Of a stretch of DNA of 64,000 nucleotides, positions 34,364 to 43,750 are shown one piece after another. The DNA is from JBBDLF01 sp040879025 (GTDB taxonomy: Bacteria; Pseudomonadota; Gammaproteobacteria; Pseudomonadales; Pseudohongiellaceae). Under the pieces are notes generated by a model that was not told the DNA's origin, searched no databases, and was given only the letters and a program-made list of their open reading frames with translations. Position 1 is the stretch's first letter. Each line of letters starts with the position of its first letter. The position numbers were made by a program, and so were the translations under genes. Where the stretch lies: the NCBI GenBank assembly GCA_040879025.1, contig JBBDLF010000033.1:62001-126000 (forward strand), written 5' to 3'.

Positions 34364-34480
34364 CGCCGGTTATTCCGGCGGACGCTTTGCCCTGATGTTG
34401 CGCACCATATCGCTTTAATCCTAAAATCCCTGAAGTTGACCGGCGTATCATACTCCGGCCGAAGCGGGATGAAGGGACCA

Positions 34481-34747
34481 ATGAAAAAGCTCCGAAACGA
34501 AACCGAGCTCCTCAAGGAAGCGCTGCGGGTAGGCAGCAAGTATTTCGAGGTGCGGGGAGCGGGACAATTCGAGGCTACCGATCATGTCGATACCCGGGTA
34601 CGGGCCATCTATTTGTTGCTGGTGAAAGACAAGCTGATTCAACCCCTGGCAAAACAGGATATATCGTTGCCAAACATGAAACACAAGCTGGCCATCTGGG
34701 TTTCAAAAAAATTGCCGGAAGATCACGAATTACTCGGAAAGCCATGA
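34481..34747 (+). CDS. DUF5062-like small protein
   Basis: 88 residues from the ATG at 34481, which has AAGGGA 4-5 nt upstream; an in-frame ATG at 34469 is also possible. The sequence (MKKLRNETELLKEALRVGSK, YLLLVKDKLIQPLAKQD, MKHKLAIWVSKKLPEDHELL) resembles the DUF5062 family of gammaproteobacteria from memory. It is cytoplasmic, mostly helical, and has no known function. The stop overlaps the next gene's start by ATGA. Confidence 0.65.
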   Translation: MKKLRNETELLKEALRVGSKYFEVRGAGQFEATDHVDTRVRAIYLLLVKDKLIQPLAKQDISLPNMKHKLAIWVSKKLPEDHELLGKP

Positions 34748-35619
34748 AACAGACCCGAATTCATGTCCTGCGACTGATAGTGACCCTCAGCCTTTGCTGG
34801 ACAATGCATGCCGCGGCCGACCTGAACTCGGCCATGGCAGCCATGGAATCACGTGACAACCCCCTGCTTCTGGTAAGCACATCGCAGGGTGCTGTGTATA
34901 TTGAACTTTATCCTGGGGAGGCGCCGCGCAATGCCACGTTCTTCAGCGAACTGGCGCAAGGTGAATCCGTCCTGGCCGACCCGCGGACCGGCGCAAGTCT
35001 TCCCCCCTCGCCCTATTTCGATGGATTGGCTTTCTACCGCAGCATCCCCGGATTGCTGGTGCAGGCCGGCATTCCCTGGCAGCAGGTAACGGGATTGCCC
35101 GTGAATGAACCCCCGGAAGAAATCAATGCCGCCGGCCTTGGGCTGAATCGCATCCCCCTGTTTAATCCCGATGGCTCCCTGAACGAACGGATGAACGTTT
35201 CAGGTCGCCGCGACTTCGAAAACCGGGTCTTGATCCCACTGTACCGCTCGCTCGGCGTGGAAAGCGAGCAGGAACTGGTGGACCGACAAGATGAGTTGCG
35301 GCGAGCCCTTGACGACCTGACCTTGCAGCAGGCCTATGAAAACAACGGCATCAATTTCAGCGACGGGCCTGTCACACGGCCATTTTCACGGGGCAGCGTG
35401 GGCCTTGTCAGGTCGCTTCCGGGCAGCAACGGACCGGAGTTTTTTATCATGACAGCCGATGCTGACTGGCTTACCGGAAGATATACAGTCGTTGGCCGGG
35501 TAGTAGAGGGAATGGAAGTTGTTGAACGCATCGACCGGCAAACGGCCAGTACGCGGACCGGGTCACCAAACCGCGCGGAAATCCAGACCATGAGGCAGGT
35601 TAACCAGAGGGTGGATTAG
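34744..35619 (+). CDS. Periplasmic cyclophilin-type peptidylprolyl isomerase with a large insertion
   Basis: 291 residues with a signal peptide (LIVTLSLCWTMHAAA). Cyclophilin signatures are VSTSQGAVYIELYPGEAPRN, FDGLAFYRSIPGLLVQAG and, much later, GSNGPEFFIMTADADWLTGRY with VVGRVVEGMEVVERI. About 100 extra residues (roughly 125-215) separate the two halves, with a charged helical stretch (SEQELVDRQDELRRALDDL). The normal single-domain enzyme is about 165 residues. It starts within the stop of the DUF5062-like gene. It likely helps fold exported proteins. Confidence 0.83.
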   Translation: MKQTRIHVLRLIVTLSLCWTMHAAADLNSAMAAMESRDNPLLLVSTSQGAVYIELYPGEAPRNATFFSELAQGESVLADPRTGASLPPSPYFDGLAFYRSIPGLLVQAGIPWQQVTGLPVNEPPEEINAAGLGLNRIPLFNPDGSLNERMNVSGRRDFENRVLIPLYRSLGVESEQELVDRQDELRRALDDLTLQQAYENNGINFSDGPVTRPFSRGSVGLVRSLPGSNGPEFFIMTADADWLTGRYTVVGRVVEGMEVVERIDRQTASTRTGSPNRAEIQTMRQVNQRVD

Positions 35620-35620
35620 C

Positions 35621-35818
35621 ATGGCAAAGAAAAAGAAGCAGCCGGATATTGCGGGGACCTATGCGCTTTGTATCACCGTAGGTCTGTTCCTCGGCCTCGG
35701 CATGGGACCATTTCTCGACAATGTTCTGCTGACGATGCTGCTGGGCGCATTGGCAGGGGCGGGAGCGGGATATTACTTTACCCGCAACGCCCGCCGGCGG
35801 CAGCGCCAGCGTGGTTAA
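35621..35818 (+). CDS. Small two-helix membrane protein
   Basis: 65 residues. A lysine-rich start (MAKKKKQPDIAG) is followed by two hydrophobic helices rich in glycine (TVGLFLGLGMGPFL and LLTMLLGALAGAGAGYYF) and a basic tail. Not recognised; it faintly recalls AtpZ/AtpI-like proteins. It starts 1 bp after the cyclophilin stop, so it is probably cotranscribed. Its stop shares the palindromic TTAA with the stop of the convergent helicase gene. Confidence 0.65.
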   Translation: MAKKKKQPDIAGTYALCITVGLFLGLGMGPFLDNVLLTMLLGALAGAGAGYYFTRNARRRQRQRG

Positions 35819-38001
35819 TTCATGCTGCGGACGGCCTCCGGCAAGTCGTATTGCTGACGAAACACTTCGCGCCGGTACGGTGGCAGAGATTCGAGAATGG
35901 ATCGGCCATAAAACTTGCTGACGATACGTTCATCAAACAGGGTAATCAAACCGGTGTCAGTTTCGCTGCGCAGAAGCCGGCCGCTGGACTGAACCAGACG
36001 CAGTGCTGCTTCAGGAACCGACAGAGTCATGAATGGATTTTTGCTCTGGGAGGTCAGCCAATCAGCCAGGGTTGCCTCAATCGGATCGTCGGGTACGGCA
36101 AAGGGTATTTTCGCAATCAATACATGAGTGCAATATTTACCCGGTAAATCAACACCTTCAGCGAAACTTGCCAACCCGAAGATAACGCTGCCCTCACCCC
36201 GGTCAATCCGCTGCCGATGGTAAGCCAGCAACTGGGTTTTCTGATAATCATCCTGGCACAGGACCAGTTCCCGCCACTCTGCGGTCAGACCACTCAGCAC
36301 GTCCAGCATCTGCCGTCGGCTCGAGAACAACATCAGCGCCGCTGATTGCCGGTCGAGAATCTGCGGAATGGCGAGGGTGATGACTTCGGTATGCCGCGGA
36401 TCGCCGGGAAGACAGTTCAACTTCGGAATCACCAGCGCCGCGGCCTGCTGGTAGTCAAAGGGACTGGGAATCCGGAAATACCGTGTTCCAGAAGGTAACC
36501 CCGCCCGCATATTCAGCAAATCAAAATTTCCCAGCGCCGAAAGCGTGGCCGAGGTGAGCACGGCGCCGGCACAACGTTCCCAGAGGTTTTCCTGCAGGTT
36601 CCGCGCGGCCAATACCGGACTCGCCGACAGACTGATGTCCTCGCTGGTGCCGACGGCGACCGGTTTGAGCCACCTTGCGGTCGGCGCTTCGCCTGCCGGA
36701 TCAGTGTGAGCGAAGCTGCGCCACAAACCCAGTGCCTTGTCGATACGTCCGCAAAGACTGCCTACGGCTGCGTACCATTGCTCGGCCTCCTGGCGTGCAA
36801 GAATACTCTCGCCGTCCTCCATATTGTCCTTCAGCAGGCTGTTGAGCTGGTCCAGCCTGGTCGACAGCTGACTGAATTGCTCCGATAATACGGCGGCAGA
36901 CTGTTGAACTCCGGCTGGTACTACACCCAGCGGAAAGCAGTGGACACCGCGATCGAATTCATCCCTGCTGTCCGCCGGTTCGACGAAATCCTGCAACAGC
37001 AACCACAACTCGTTCAAACTTTCGATTACCGGGGCGGTGGAATCCGCCAGATCACGGCAGAGCCTGCGAGGGTGTTCGGCACTTCCCAGTGCCGCGGAGT
37101 TTTCCAGTTGCCGCATTACCCGGGTACATTGTTCCAGTGAGGCGATACTTCCCCGGATACGGGCGAAGGAAGCGAAGTGATTGGTACTCTTTATCGGAAG
37201 ATGATGGGCCTCGTCAAAGATGTAGATGGTCTTTTCCGGCTCGGGCAGTATCACACCGCCACCCAGCGCGAGATCCGACAGTACCAGGTCGTGATTGGTT
37301 ACAATAATATCGGCCGCTTCCATCGATTGCCGTGCCTTGTAAAAAAAGCAGCGGCTGAAATTGGTGCAGCGCGGACCCGAACATTGGGCATTATCAGCCG
37401 TCAGCGGAATCCAGTCGGCATTGGGCATTGCCCCGGTCCATTCATCACGATCGCCATTCCACTTCCCCGCCGTGATTTCCTCAAGCATCTGCTGATACAA
37501 CACGGTATTGGGAGGTTCCGCCAGACCGCCGGCCCCGAACAGGTCAATGATGGCATCCAGGCTGTCATTACCGCCCAGCAACATATCGAGCTTTGACAGG
37601 CACAGGTAACGTCCCCTGCCCTTGGCAAGGGTGAAACTGAACCGGAGTCCGCTGCCATGGACGATATCGGGCAGGTCCTTGTATATGACTTGTTCCTGCA
37701 ATGCGATCGTCGCGGTGGAAAGGACTACTTTATAACCAAAAGCCTGTGCCAGAGGAGCCACGGCGAGAATATAGGCGAGGGTCTTGCCGGTGCCGGTGCC
37801 CGCCTCGACGACACATATCGGCCGTCCGGCTTCACCGTCCTGGGTCTCCGCTGCCGGCTCTTCGCCAGGACCCAGTACCGCAAGAGAATTGGCGATTTCC
37901 GCGATCATCCGCCGCTGCCCCGAACGCGGAGTCAGGGAGCGGTCCTCCAGCAGCTGCTTGTACGCAGTCTGGATTGATTCCTTCAGTTCTTTGGGAAGCA
38001 T
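35815..38001 (-). CDS. dinG: DinG-family ATP-dependent DNA helicase
   Basis: 728 residues, an XPD-like superfamily 2 helicase with 5'-3' polarity. Walker A is EAGTGTGKT; Walker B is the DEAH-type FDEAHHLP. Four cysteines of the iron-sulfur domain lie between them (GRYLC, then CSGPRCTNFSRC). Helicase motifs V and VI are FGLASFAEGVDLPG and LVQSSGRLLRS. It resembles E. coli DinG, which unwinds R-loops and aids repair. No strong ribosome-binding site is seen at the ATG. Convergent with the small membrane protein gene. Confidence 0.92.
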   Translation of the reverse strand: MLPKELKESIQTAYKQLLEDRSLTPRSGQRRMIAEIANSLAVLGPGEEPAAETQDGEAGRPICVVEAGTGTGKTLAYILAVAPLAQAFGYKVVLSTATIALQEQVIYKDLPDIVHGSGLRFSFTLAKGRGRYLCLSKLDMLLGGNDSLDAIIDLFGAGGLAEPPNTVLYQQMLEEITAGKWNGDRDEWTGAMPNADWIPLTADNAQCSGPRCTNFSRCFFYKARQSMEAADIIVTNHDLVLSDLALGGGVILPEPEKTIYIFDEAHHLPIKSTNHFASFARIRGSIASLEQCTRVMRQLENSAALGSAEHPRRLCRDLADSTAPVIESLNELWLLLQDFVEPADSRDEFDRGVHCFPLGVVPAGVQQSAAVLSEQFSQLSTRLDQLNSLLKDNMEDGESILARQEAEQWYAAVGSLCGRIDKALGLWRSFAHTDPAGEAPTARWLKPVAVGTSEDISLSASPVLAARNLQENLWERCAGAVLTSATLSALGNFDLLNMRAGLPSGTRYFRIPSPFDYQQAAALVIPKLNCLPGDPRHTEVITLAIPQILDRQSAALMLFSSRRQMLDVLSGLTAEWRELVLCQDDYQKTQLLAYHRQRIDRGEGSVIFGLASFAEGVDLPGKYCTHVLIAKIPFAVPDDPIEATLADWLTSQSKNPFMTLSVPEAALRLVQSSGRLLRSETDTGLITLFDERIVSKFYGRSILESLPPYRREVFRQQYDLPEAVRSMN

Positions 38002-38195
38002 GGGGAGCCGAAGTATTGAATTCAGGATGAATAGGACAAGTATAGCAACTCGCCGTCCAGACCCATACTTACAATGATAGAGACTTTCATTGCGCTTTAG
38101 ACAGAGTTTCCTGTCCCGGTCGAAATAAGTTCTGCTAAACTACCCACTAACCATATGGAAGCACCGGACAAGAATTCGCCATCAGGTAGTTTCTC

Positions 38196-39929
38196 GTGAC
38201 AGCAATCTCGGTTTCCAAATCCCGGCCCGGCACACCAAAATCCGCCCCGCCCGCACAGCCGTCCCCGGCGTTGCCATCCACAGCGGACACCATGCCGCAG
38301 TTGGAGGCTGAACTGGCACGGATCAGCCACAAAAATACAAACAGGCTCGTGGATCTGCATCGACGCTTCATCACCCTCAGCTCCGCTGCCAGGATACCCG
38401 TTGACGGGGAAAAAAACGCAGACAACCCGATGCCTGTCATTGCATCCCGGTTCCATGATTTGTTGACAAAAAACCAGGACTATCAGCGGCAGTTGCTGAC
38501 GGAGAGTGAAACAGCACTGGCAGAACTGGAAACCTTTCTCAAGGAAGGACATTCCAATGAAGCGCTGCACCTGTGGGACCGAATCCAGGGAAACATCGGG
38601 AATACCCATGGCAAGATCAAATCAGCACTGCGCCAGAAAACCGCCCACCTGAAGTCGCCTCTCGCAGATTTGCGGGAGTGGAGGAAATTTGCCGCCGCAG
38701 AGAAGAAAAAGGAGTTGTTGACCCAGATGAAAAATCTGCGGGCGGCAAAAATGGATCCGGCCGACCGCGCGAGGCGCGTGACGGAACTGCATAACGAATG
38801 GAAAGCACTGGGCAAGTCCAGCCAGAATGAAAGCTTATGGAAAGAATTCAAGAAACTTTCGGACCAGGCTTACGAACCGTGCAAGGAATATTTCAGGCAA
38901 CGCAAAAGAACAATGGTCGAAAATCTCAAGCGGCGCCGCGAAATTTGTGTTCAGCTTGAACAATATCTCGAGAGCCTGGTTGCCGAAAACGTCAATGTGA
39001 CGGCCTTGAACCAGATTGAAAAACAGGCTCGGGACGAGTGGAAGCAATTTGCACCGGTCCCGCAATCCAGCATACGCGAGTTGCAGAAACGCTTTCATGG
39101 TGCGCTCGATCAAATGCGGAGTATGAGACGCCGTGTGCTGAAAGCCAATGGCCAGCGCAAACAGGAACTTGTCGAACAGGCCACCTCTGTGCTGTCACTG
39201 GAAGACAACCGGCAGGCTATGACTGAGGCGAAGACGCTGCAGGCGCGATGGAAGGAGGTGGGTCCGGCGGGATACAGGGAAGACAAGAAATTCTGGAAAA
39301 GCTTTCGCAGCGCCTGTGACGAGGTTTTCGAACAGGGAATTGGCAAGAGACAGAAAACAGCCCGCGAAAATTCACACTCCGGCGAAGCCCGGAACAGGGC
39401 TGAACCCGCCGGTCCGACTCCTGATAAGAGACACGCTGAACTGGCGCAACAGATCGCAATCCACACTGAATTTTACTCACAGCTGGAAGATCAGCTGATG
39501 GCCAGTTCCAATGATGAAGCGTTGCGGCAAGTGCGCGAAAGCATCAACGGTGCCTGGGACCGGTTGCCGGCCGTACAGGACAGCGATTGTGAAGAACAAC
39601 TGCGCAGCCGCTATGCCCAAATCAGCGCACTCAATTCCCGTGATGATCTGAACCGCTGGATCGCAAGGAACGAAGCGGAACTGCGCGAAGCCTGTATTAA
39701 ACTCGAGATTCGTGCCGGGCTGGAGTCACCCGAAGAAGACCAGACACTCCGGATGCAGCTTCAACTCGACCAATTGAAAGAAAAGTTCGGCCGCCCACAC
39801 CCGGAAACACCCAGCCGTCAGCTTGCGGGAAAAATGGAAAAGCGCCTGTTGTGCCTGGGCCCATTGGCACCGCCGGTAAGATCAAGCCTGACGAAGCGTC
39901 TGCAATCCGCCGTTGCAAAACTGAACTGA
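38196..39929 (+). CDS. DUF349 coiled-coil protein
   Basis: 577 residues, mainly charged helices. Repeated DUF349-type units are visible, marked by tryptophans and KRA/RW patterns (ELHNEWKALGKSSQNESLWKEF, ARDEWKQFAPVPQSS, LQARWKEVGPAGYREDKKFW). There is a disordered proline-rich N-terminus (1-35) and no signal or membrane segment. Function is not established for this family. The GTG start has AGG about 9 nt upstream. It stands alone between dinG (divergent) and the acyltransferase gene (convergent). Confidence 0.8.
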   Translation: MTAISVSKSRPGTPKSAPPAQPSPALPSTADTMPQLEAELARISHKNTNRLVDLHRRFITLSSAARIPVDGEKNADNPMPVIASRFHDLLTKNQDYQRQLLTESETALAELETFLKEGHSNEALHLWDRIQGNIGNTHGKIKSALRQKTAHLKSPLADLREWRKFAAAEKKKELLTQMKNLRAAKMDPADRARRVTELHNEWKALGKSSQNESLWKEFKKLSDQAYEPCKEYFRQRKRTMVENLKRRREICVQLEQYLESLVAENVNVTALNQIEKQARDEWKQFAPVPQSSIRELQKRFHGALDQMRSMRRRVLKANGQRKQELVEQATSVLSLEDNRQAMTEAKTLQARWKEVGPAGYREDKKFWKSFRSACDEVFEQGIGKRQKTARENSHSGEARNRAEPAGPTPDKRHAELAQQIAIHTEFYSQLEDQLMASSNDEALRQVRESINGAWDRLPAVQDSDCEEQLRSRYAQISALNSRDDLNRWIARNEAELREACIKLEIRAGLESPEEDQTLRMQLQLDQLKEKFGRPHPETPSRQLAGKMEKRLLCLGPLAPPVRSSLTKRLQSAVAKLN

Positions 39930-39951
39930 CCTTGTGACCTTGGGAGCCTTG

Positions 39952-41127
39952 CTATTCCTCGACGGCAAACAATTCAGCTCCAACGGCAAACCGGTTAATG
40001 GCGGGGTTGGCATACATGCTCAGGTAATGTTTGTGCAGATGTGAATCCACTTTCGCCAGCCTGGCCTCGAATTTCTGTCGCGCCAGGACGTCCGGCCGAT
40101 ACTCCGCCACCGTGGGTTCGAGCTCGGGCACATCCACCAGTCCCGATTCCTGCAGTTTTTCCAATGCAAGGAAATTATTGTCATGCAATCTGTAACTGGC
40201 GAGTATCTGCTGGTCTATTTCCCTGGCGATTCGTTCAGGATCATTGCTCAGAGGAAGGGATTTTCCAATTTCCGAGCCAAAGGCAACATGTACCCGACCT
40301 TTGAAACCAATCATTCCGGTTACAATGCTCTGAATATCACTGCGGTCGTCCTTGACGAAGCTCCCGGTGCTCTCAAGTTGGTATAACTCTTCGGCCTTCA
40401 GTACGTCACAGGCATCATATTCATAGGAGATAGCTACCGGCACTACATGCAGACGACCGATGGAGTCTCCCAACGGCAGGCCGCGGTGAGCCATCGCCAG
40501 CATCTTGACAAGCGCCGGGTCGGTTCGATCAACGCCATTTTTGGCGCGCCCCTCACGTTGTGCAATCCAGACGTTGTGGCCGCTTTCGATGCAATGATGG
40601 ATGTACTGGGACAGCAGCGTCAAAGCCTTGAGCAACTCCCTTCCCTTCAGGGAGCGCCGCACGATAAAGCTTTTGTTGAGGCGCATCAGATCGCTGACAA
40701 AGGGTTTTTTCAATAAGTTATCGCCAATGGCAATCTGCAGGGTTTCAAAACCGGCGTGATAGAGCATGTAGTTGACGAATGCCGGATCCATGGTGATATC
40801 GCGGTGATTGCTGATAAACAGATAGCTGCGGCCCTCCTCCAGGTTGTCCAGCCCGGAATGTGTCAAGCCCGTGGTGGTGTCCTCGATCATTTTGTCCATG
40901 TATCCCGCTATGACATCCTGCATGCTGGCTACATTGTGCACATGGCGAAACTGCCTACTCAGTTTGTAGCGGGCCAGGGCTGCGGTCGCGGCCGGAAGCA
41001 GCCGGGCCAACCGGGGGTGATTGAAAACCGCGATGCTATGGACAAATTCCGGATTGTCGACAAGCTTGTCCAAGACCGGCCGGATCTCGTCGTCGTTGTA
41101 GGGTCTGATTGCTCCAAACTGATCCAT
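39952..41127 (-). CDS. Glycerophosphate acyltransferase-like protein (PlsC fold)
   Basis: 391 residues. The acyltransferase motif is SNHRDITMDPAFVN, an H-x5-D version of the usual H-x4-D. QREGRAKNG (near 210) corresponds to the EGTR motif that binds the phosphate. FIVRRSLKGRELL and LHVVPVAISYEYDAC match the other two conserved blocks. It is longer than PlsC (about 245 residues), with extra helical regions at both ends. It begins 4 bp after the sbcB stop, so the two form an operon. Substrate not known; phospholipid or storage-lipid synthesis is likely. Confidence 0.8.
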   Translation of the reverse strand: MDQFGAIRPYNDDEIRPVLDKLVDNPEFVHSIAVFNHPRLARLLPAATAALARYKLSRQFRHVHNVASMQDVIAGYMDKMIEDTTTGLTHSGLDNLEEGRSYLFISNHRDITMDPAFVNYMLYHAGFETLQIAIGDNLLKKPFVSDLMRLNKSFIVRRSLKGRELLKALTLLSQYIHHCIESGHNVWIAQREGRAKNGVDRTDPALVKMLAMAHRGLPLGDSIGRLHVVPVAISYEYDACDVLKAEELYQLESTGSFVKDDRSDIQSIVTGMIGFKGRVHVAFGSEIGKSLPLSNDPERIAREIDQQILASYRLHDNNFLALEKLQESGLVDVPELEPTVAEYRPDVLARQKFEARLAKVDSHLHKHYLSMYANPAINRFAVGAELFAVEE

Positions 41128-41131
41128 CGAG

Positions 41132-42562
41132 TTACTCGTTCTCCGTTTGCGGCACCAGGTCGGCTACCCATTCTTCCAGGCTCTGTATTACCTGTTGGTC
41201 TCGTTCTTTCTCCTGCATCAGTCTGATCTGCTCCATCGCCTCGGCAAAAGCGCTAAGGCTATCAGGACCCAGGCGGGAGGCTCGAAATTTCTGCCATCGC
41301 TCCTGCTCCAGCGAAGTGAGAGTGTCGGGAAAGTTGCGGGCCCGATAGCGGAACAGCATTTCAGGCAGGCGTGAATCCTGGAACGGGAGTTTCAGTTTAA
41401 CCAGCTCCGCGCCGGAACACTGGCGCACCCGTTCCATCGCCTGGCGGTCGGCTTCGCCGAAAAATCCGCCACTGTATATCATGAAATCCGGATCCTGCTC
41501 ACCGGACGGTTCCCGCGAACCAAACGCGGCGCAAACCTTGGCCTTGACGTGAACGTCGGATTGTATCCGTCGCCAATACTTTTGGCTGCCGGCCAGATCA
41601 ATGCCGTACCGGGACGCCAGTTTCGAATCCAGCAATGTGGCAGTCGCAACCATCGGGCATCGATTGATATGCAGCGTTTTAAGCGGAATTCGGGCAACGC
41701 CTTCAGGCAAATCCTGTTGACTGCTGAAGATTCGCCGGCGAATATCCTCCTCCGGCAGGGACAGCCAGAGATCGGGATCTTCCCGTAAATCGTAGACAAT
41801 AATACCGTTGTTGTCAGTCGGATGACGGCAGAGCGGCATAACCAGGGCAAGGCAACCGGATGCGGCGGAATACATCGACGACACATGCAGAAGCGGTCTG
41901 TTTTCGGCAAGGTCGATCTGCGCCAGCACCGCCTGCTTGGACCGCAGCCTGTAGGCATAATCATAAAGTTTCGGTTGCGCGGTTCTGACCAGTTTGGCCA
42001 TGGCTATGGTGGCGGTTACGTCAGCCAGCGCGTCATGGGCGGAACTGTGCTCAATGTCGTTTGCCACGGTAAGCCGATCCAGTTGAAAACTGATGCTGCC
42101 GTCTTCGCGCCGTGGCCAGTTGATCCCCTCGGGTCTCAGGGCGGCGCACAGGCGCACCATATCGATGATGTCCCATCGGGAGTTACCGGCTTTCCATTCA
42201 CGCTCATAGGGATCGTAAAAATTGCGATAGAAAAGCTGCCTGACCACCTCATCGTCGAAGCGGATGCTGTTATAACCTGCCACACAGGTATCGGGGACAC
42301 TGAACTGCTCGTGTATCAGCCTGGCGAACTCGTACTCGGGCACTCCCTCCCGCAGGGTCTGCTGGGGTGTAATACCGGTTACCAGGCAGGCCTCGGGACT
42401 GGGCAGAAAATCGTCGGAAGCGCGGCAGAAGATTTCCAGCGGATCACCGACGATATTGAGTTCTTCGTCAGTGCGAATACCGGCGAACTGGGAAGCACGG
42501 TCACGGCGTGGATCGCTCCCGAAAGTCTCGAAGTCGTACCAGTAAACAGTCTTGCCGGTCAT
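41132..42562 (-). CDS. sbcB: Exodeoxyribonuclease I
   Basis: 3'-5' single-strand DNA exonuclease used in recombination and mismatch repair. 476 residues, like E. coli. DEDDh motifs: WYDFETFGSDP (Exo I), CVAGYNSIRFDDEVVRQLFY (Exo II) and SSAHDALADVTATI (Exo III). The helical C-terminal domain that binds SSB follows. I chose the ATG at 42562, preceded by GGAGGA 7 nt upstream, rather than the open extension to 42622. It is divergent from pyrB. Confidence 0.95.
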   Translation of the reverse strand: MTGKTVYWYDFETFGSDPRRDRASQFAGIRTDEELNIVGDPLEIFCRASDDFLPSPEACLVTGITPQQTLREGVPEYEFARLIHEQFSVPDTCVAGYNSIRFDDEVVRQLFYRNFYDPYEREWKAGNSRWDIIDMVRLCAALRPEGINWPRREDGSISFQLDRLTVANDIEHSSAHDALADVTATIAMAKLVRTAQPKLYDYAYRLRSKQAVLAQIDLAENRPLLHVSSMYSAASGCLALVMPLCRHPTDNNGIIVYDLREDPDLWLSLPEEDIRRRIFSSQQDLPEGVARIPLKTLHINRCPMVATATLLDSKLASRYGIDLAGSQKYWRRIQSDVHVKAKVCAAFGSREPSGEQDPDFMIYSGGFFGEADRQAMERVRQCSGAELVKLKLPFQDSRLPEMLFRYRARNFPDTLTSLEQERWQKFRASRLGPDSLSAFAEAMEQIRLMQEKERDQQVIQSLEEWVADLVPQTENE

Positions 42563-42712
42563 GCCAGATTCCTCCACGGCGAGTAAAGCACAGTCAGACC
42601 GCGCTTGCCACCCGGATAGCAAGCCGACGCGTCATGTAGTAGTATCTGCCGAACGGGTCGCAACGGCCCACCAGGAACGCCAATCGGCGCACACAGCGGT
42701 GATGAACGCCTC

Positions 42713-43726
42713 ATGCATTTCCCCGGTGCACATATAATCAGTGTTACACAGTTCGACCGTGGCGATGTTGAGCTTTTGTTCCAGGTTGCCGACAGGATGG
42801 AACCGTATGCTCACCGACAGCGAGTGACCAAGGTTCTCGACGGAGCCATTCTCGGCAACCTGTTCTTCGAACCCAGTACCCGCACACGCGTGAGCTTCGG
42901 GTGTGCCTTCAATCTTCTGGGTGGGCACGTTCGTGAAACCACCGAGATCAGAACGTCCTCGATATCCAAGGGCGAGTCGCTGTATGACACGGCCCGGGTT
43001 ATCAGCGGTTACAGTGACACCGTCGTTATGCGTCACCCGGCTTCCGGCTCCGTCGCCGAATTTGCCCGTGCCAGCCGTGTACCCGTGATAAACGGGGGTG
43101 ACGGCCCCAATGAACATCCCAGCCAGGCGCTACTGGATCTGTATACGATCAAAAAAGAGTTGAACTCGAGCGGCCAGCAGATAGATGGCATGAAAGTGGC
43201 CATGATCGGTGATCTGAAGCACGGCCGTACCGTGCATTCCCTGTCACAATTACTCCTGTTGTATGAGAAACTGACGATAAAACTGATATCGCCGCCTGAA
43301 CTGAGGCTACCTCCTGAAATAGTCGACGGTCTGCGCTCACGCGGTCATAACGTTACCGAAACGGACGACATGGAAACCGGTTTGCAGGGAAACGATACGC
43401 TTTACCTCACGCGAATTCAGGAAGAGCGTTTTCACACCCGGATTGAGGCAGACGTTTACCGCGGCAAGTTCAGGTTGAACCAGGCAATCTACACGCGCTA
43501 CTGCCAGCCCAATACGGTAATTATGCATCCTCTGCCCCGCGATTCCAGGGCGGAAGCCAATGAACTCGACAGCGATCTGGATGAGCATCCGAACCTGGCC
43601 ATTTTCCGCCAGACCGACAACGGGGTGCTGGTGCGCATGGCATTGTTCGCATTGATGCTTGATGTTGTTGACGGGGTTGATAAATCATCTCGCGAAGTTA
43701 ACTGGTACACAGAACGAAGATTCTAA
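42713..43726 (+). CDS. pyrB: Aspartate carbamoyltransferase catalytic subunit
   Basis: First committed step of pyrimidine synthesis. 337 residues. The carbamoyl-phosphate loop is PSTRTRVSF, with GGDGPNEHPSQALLDLYT and the aspartate-binding MHPLPRDSRAEAN. The start MHFPGAHIISVTQFDR matches E. coli-like PyrB, although its ribosome-binding site is weak. No regulatory subunit pyrI and no inactive dihydroorotase pyrC' follow it; pilU starts 25 bp downstream. pyrC is at 23492. Confidence 0.96.
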   Translation: MHFPGAHIISVTQFDRGDVELLFQVADRMEPYAHRQRVTKVLDGAILGNLFFEPSTRTRVSFGCAFNLLGGHVRETTEIRTSSISKGESLYDTARVISGYSDTVVMRHPASGSVAEFARASRVPVINGGDGPNEHPSQALLDLYTIKKELNSSGQQIDGMKVAMIGDLKHGRTVHSLSQLLLLYEKLTIKLISPPELRLPPEIVDGLRSRGHNVTETDDMETGLQGNDTLYLTRIQEERFHTRIEADVYRGKFRLNQAIYTRYCQPNTVIMHPLPRDSRAEANELDSDLDEHPNLAIFRQTDNGVLVRMALFALMLDVVDGVDKSSREVNWYTERRF

Positions 43727-43750
43727 CCTGGGTATGCAGAGGGGAACACC

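Noticed and set aside
34364..34380. CGCCGG-TTATT-CCGGCG hairpin after the MobA-like gene as a terminator
   Set aside because: The stem is perfect but only 6 bp, and no T run follows.
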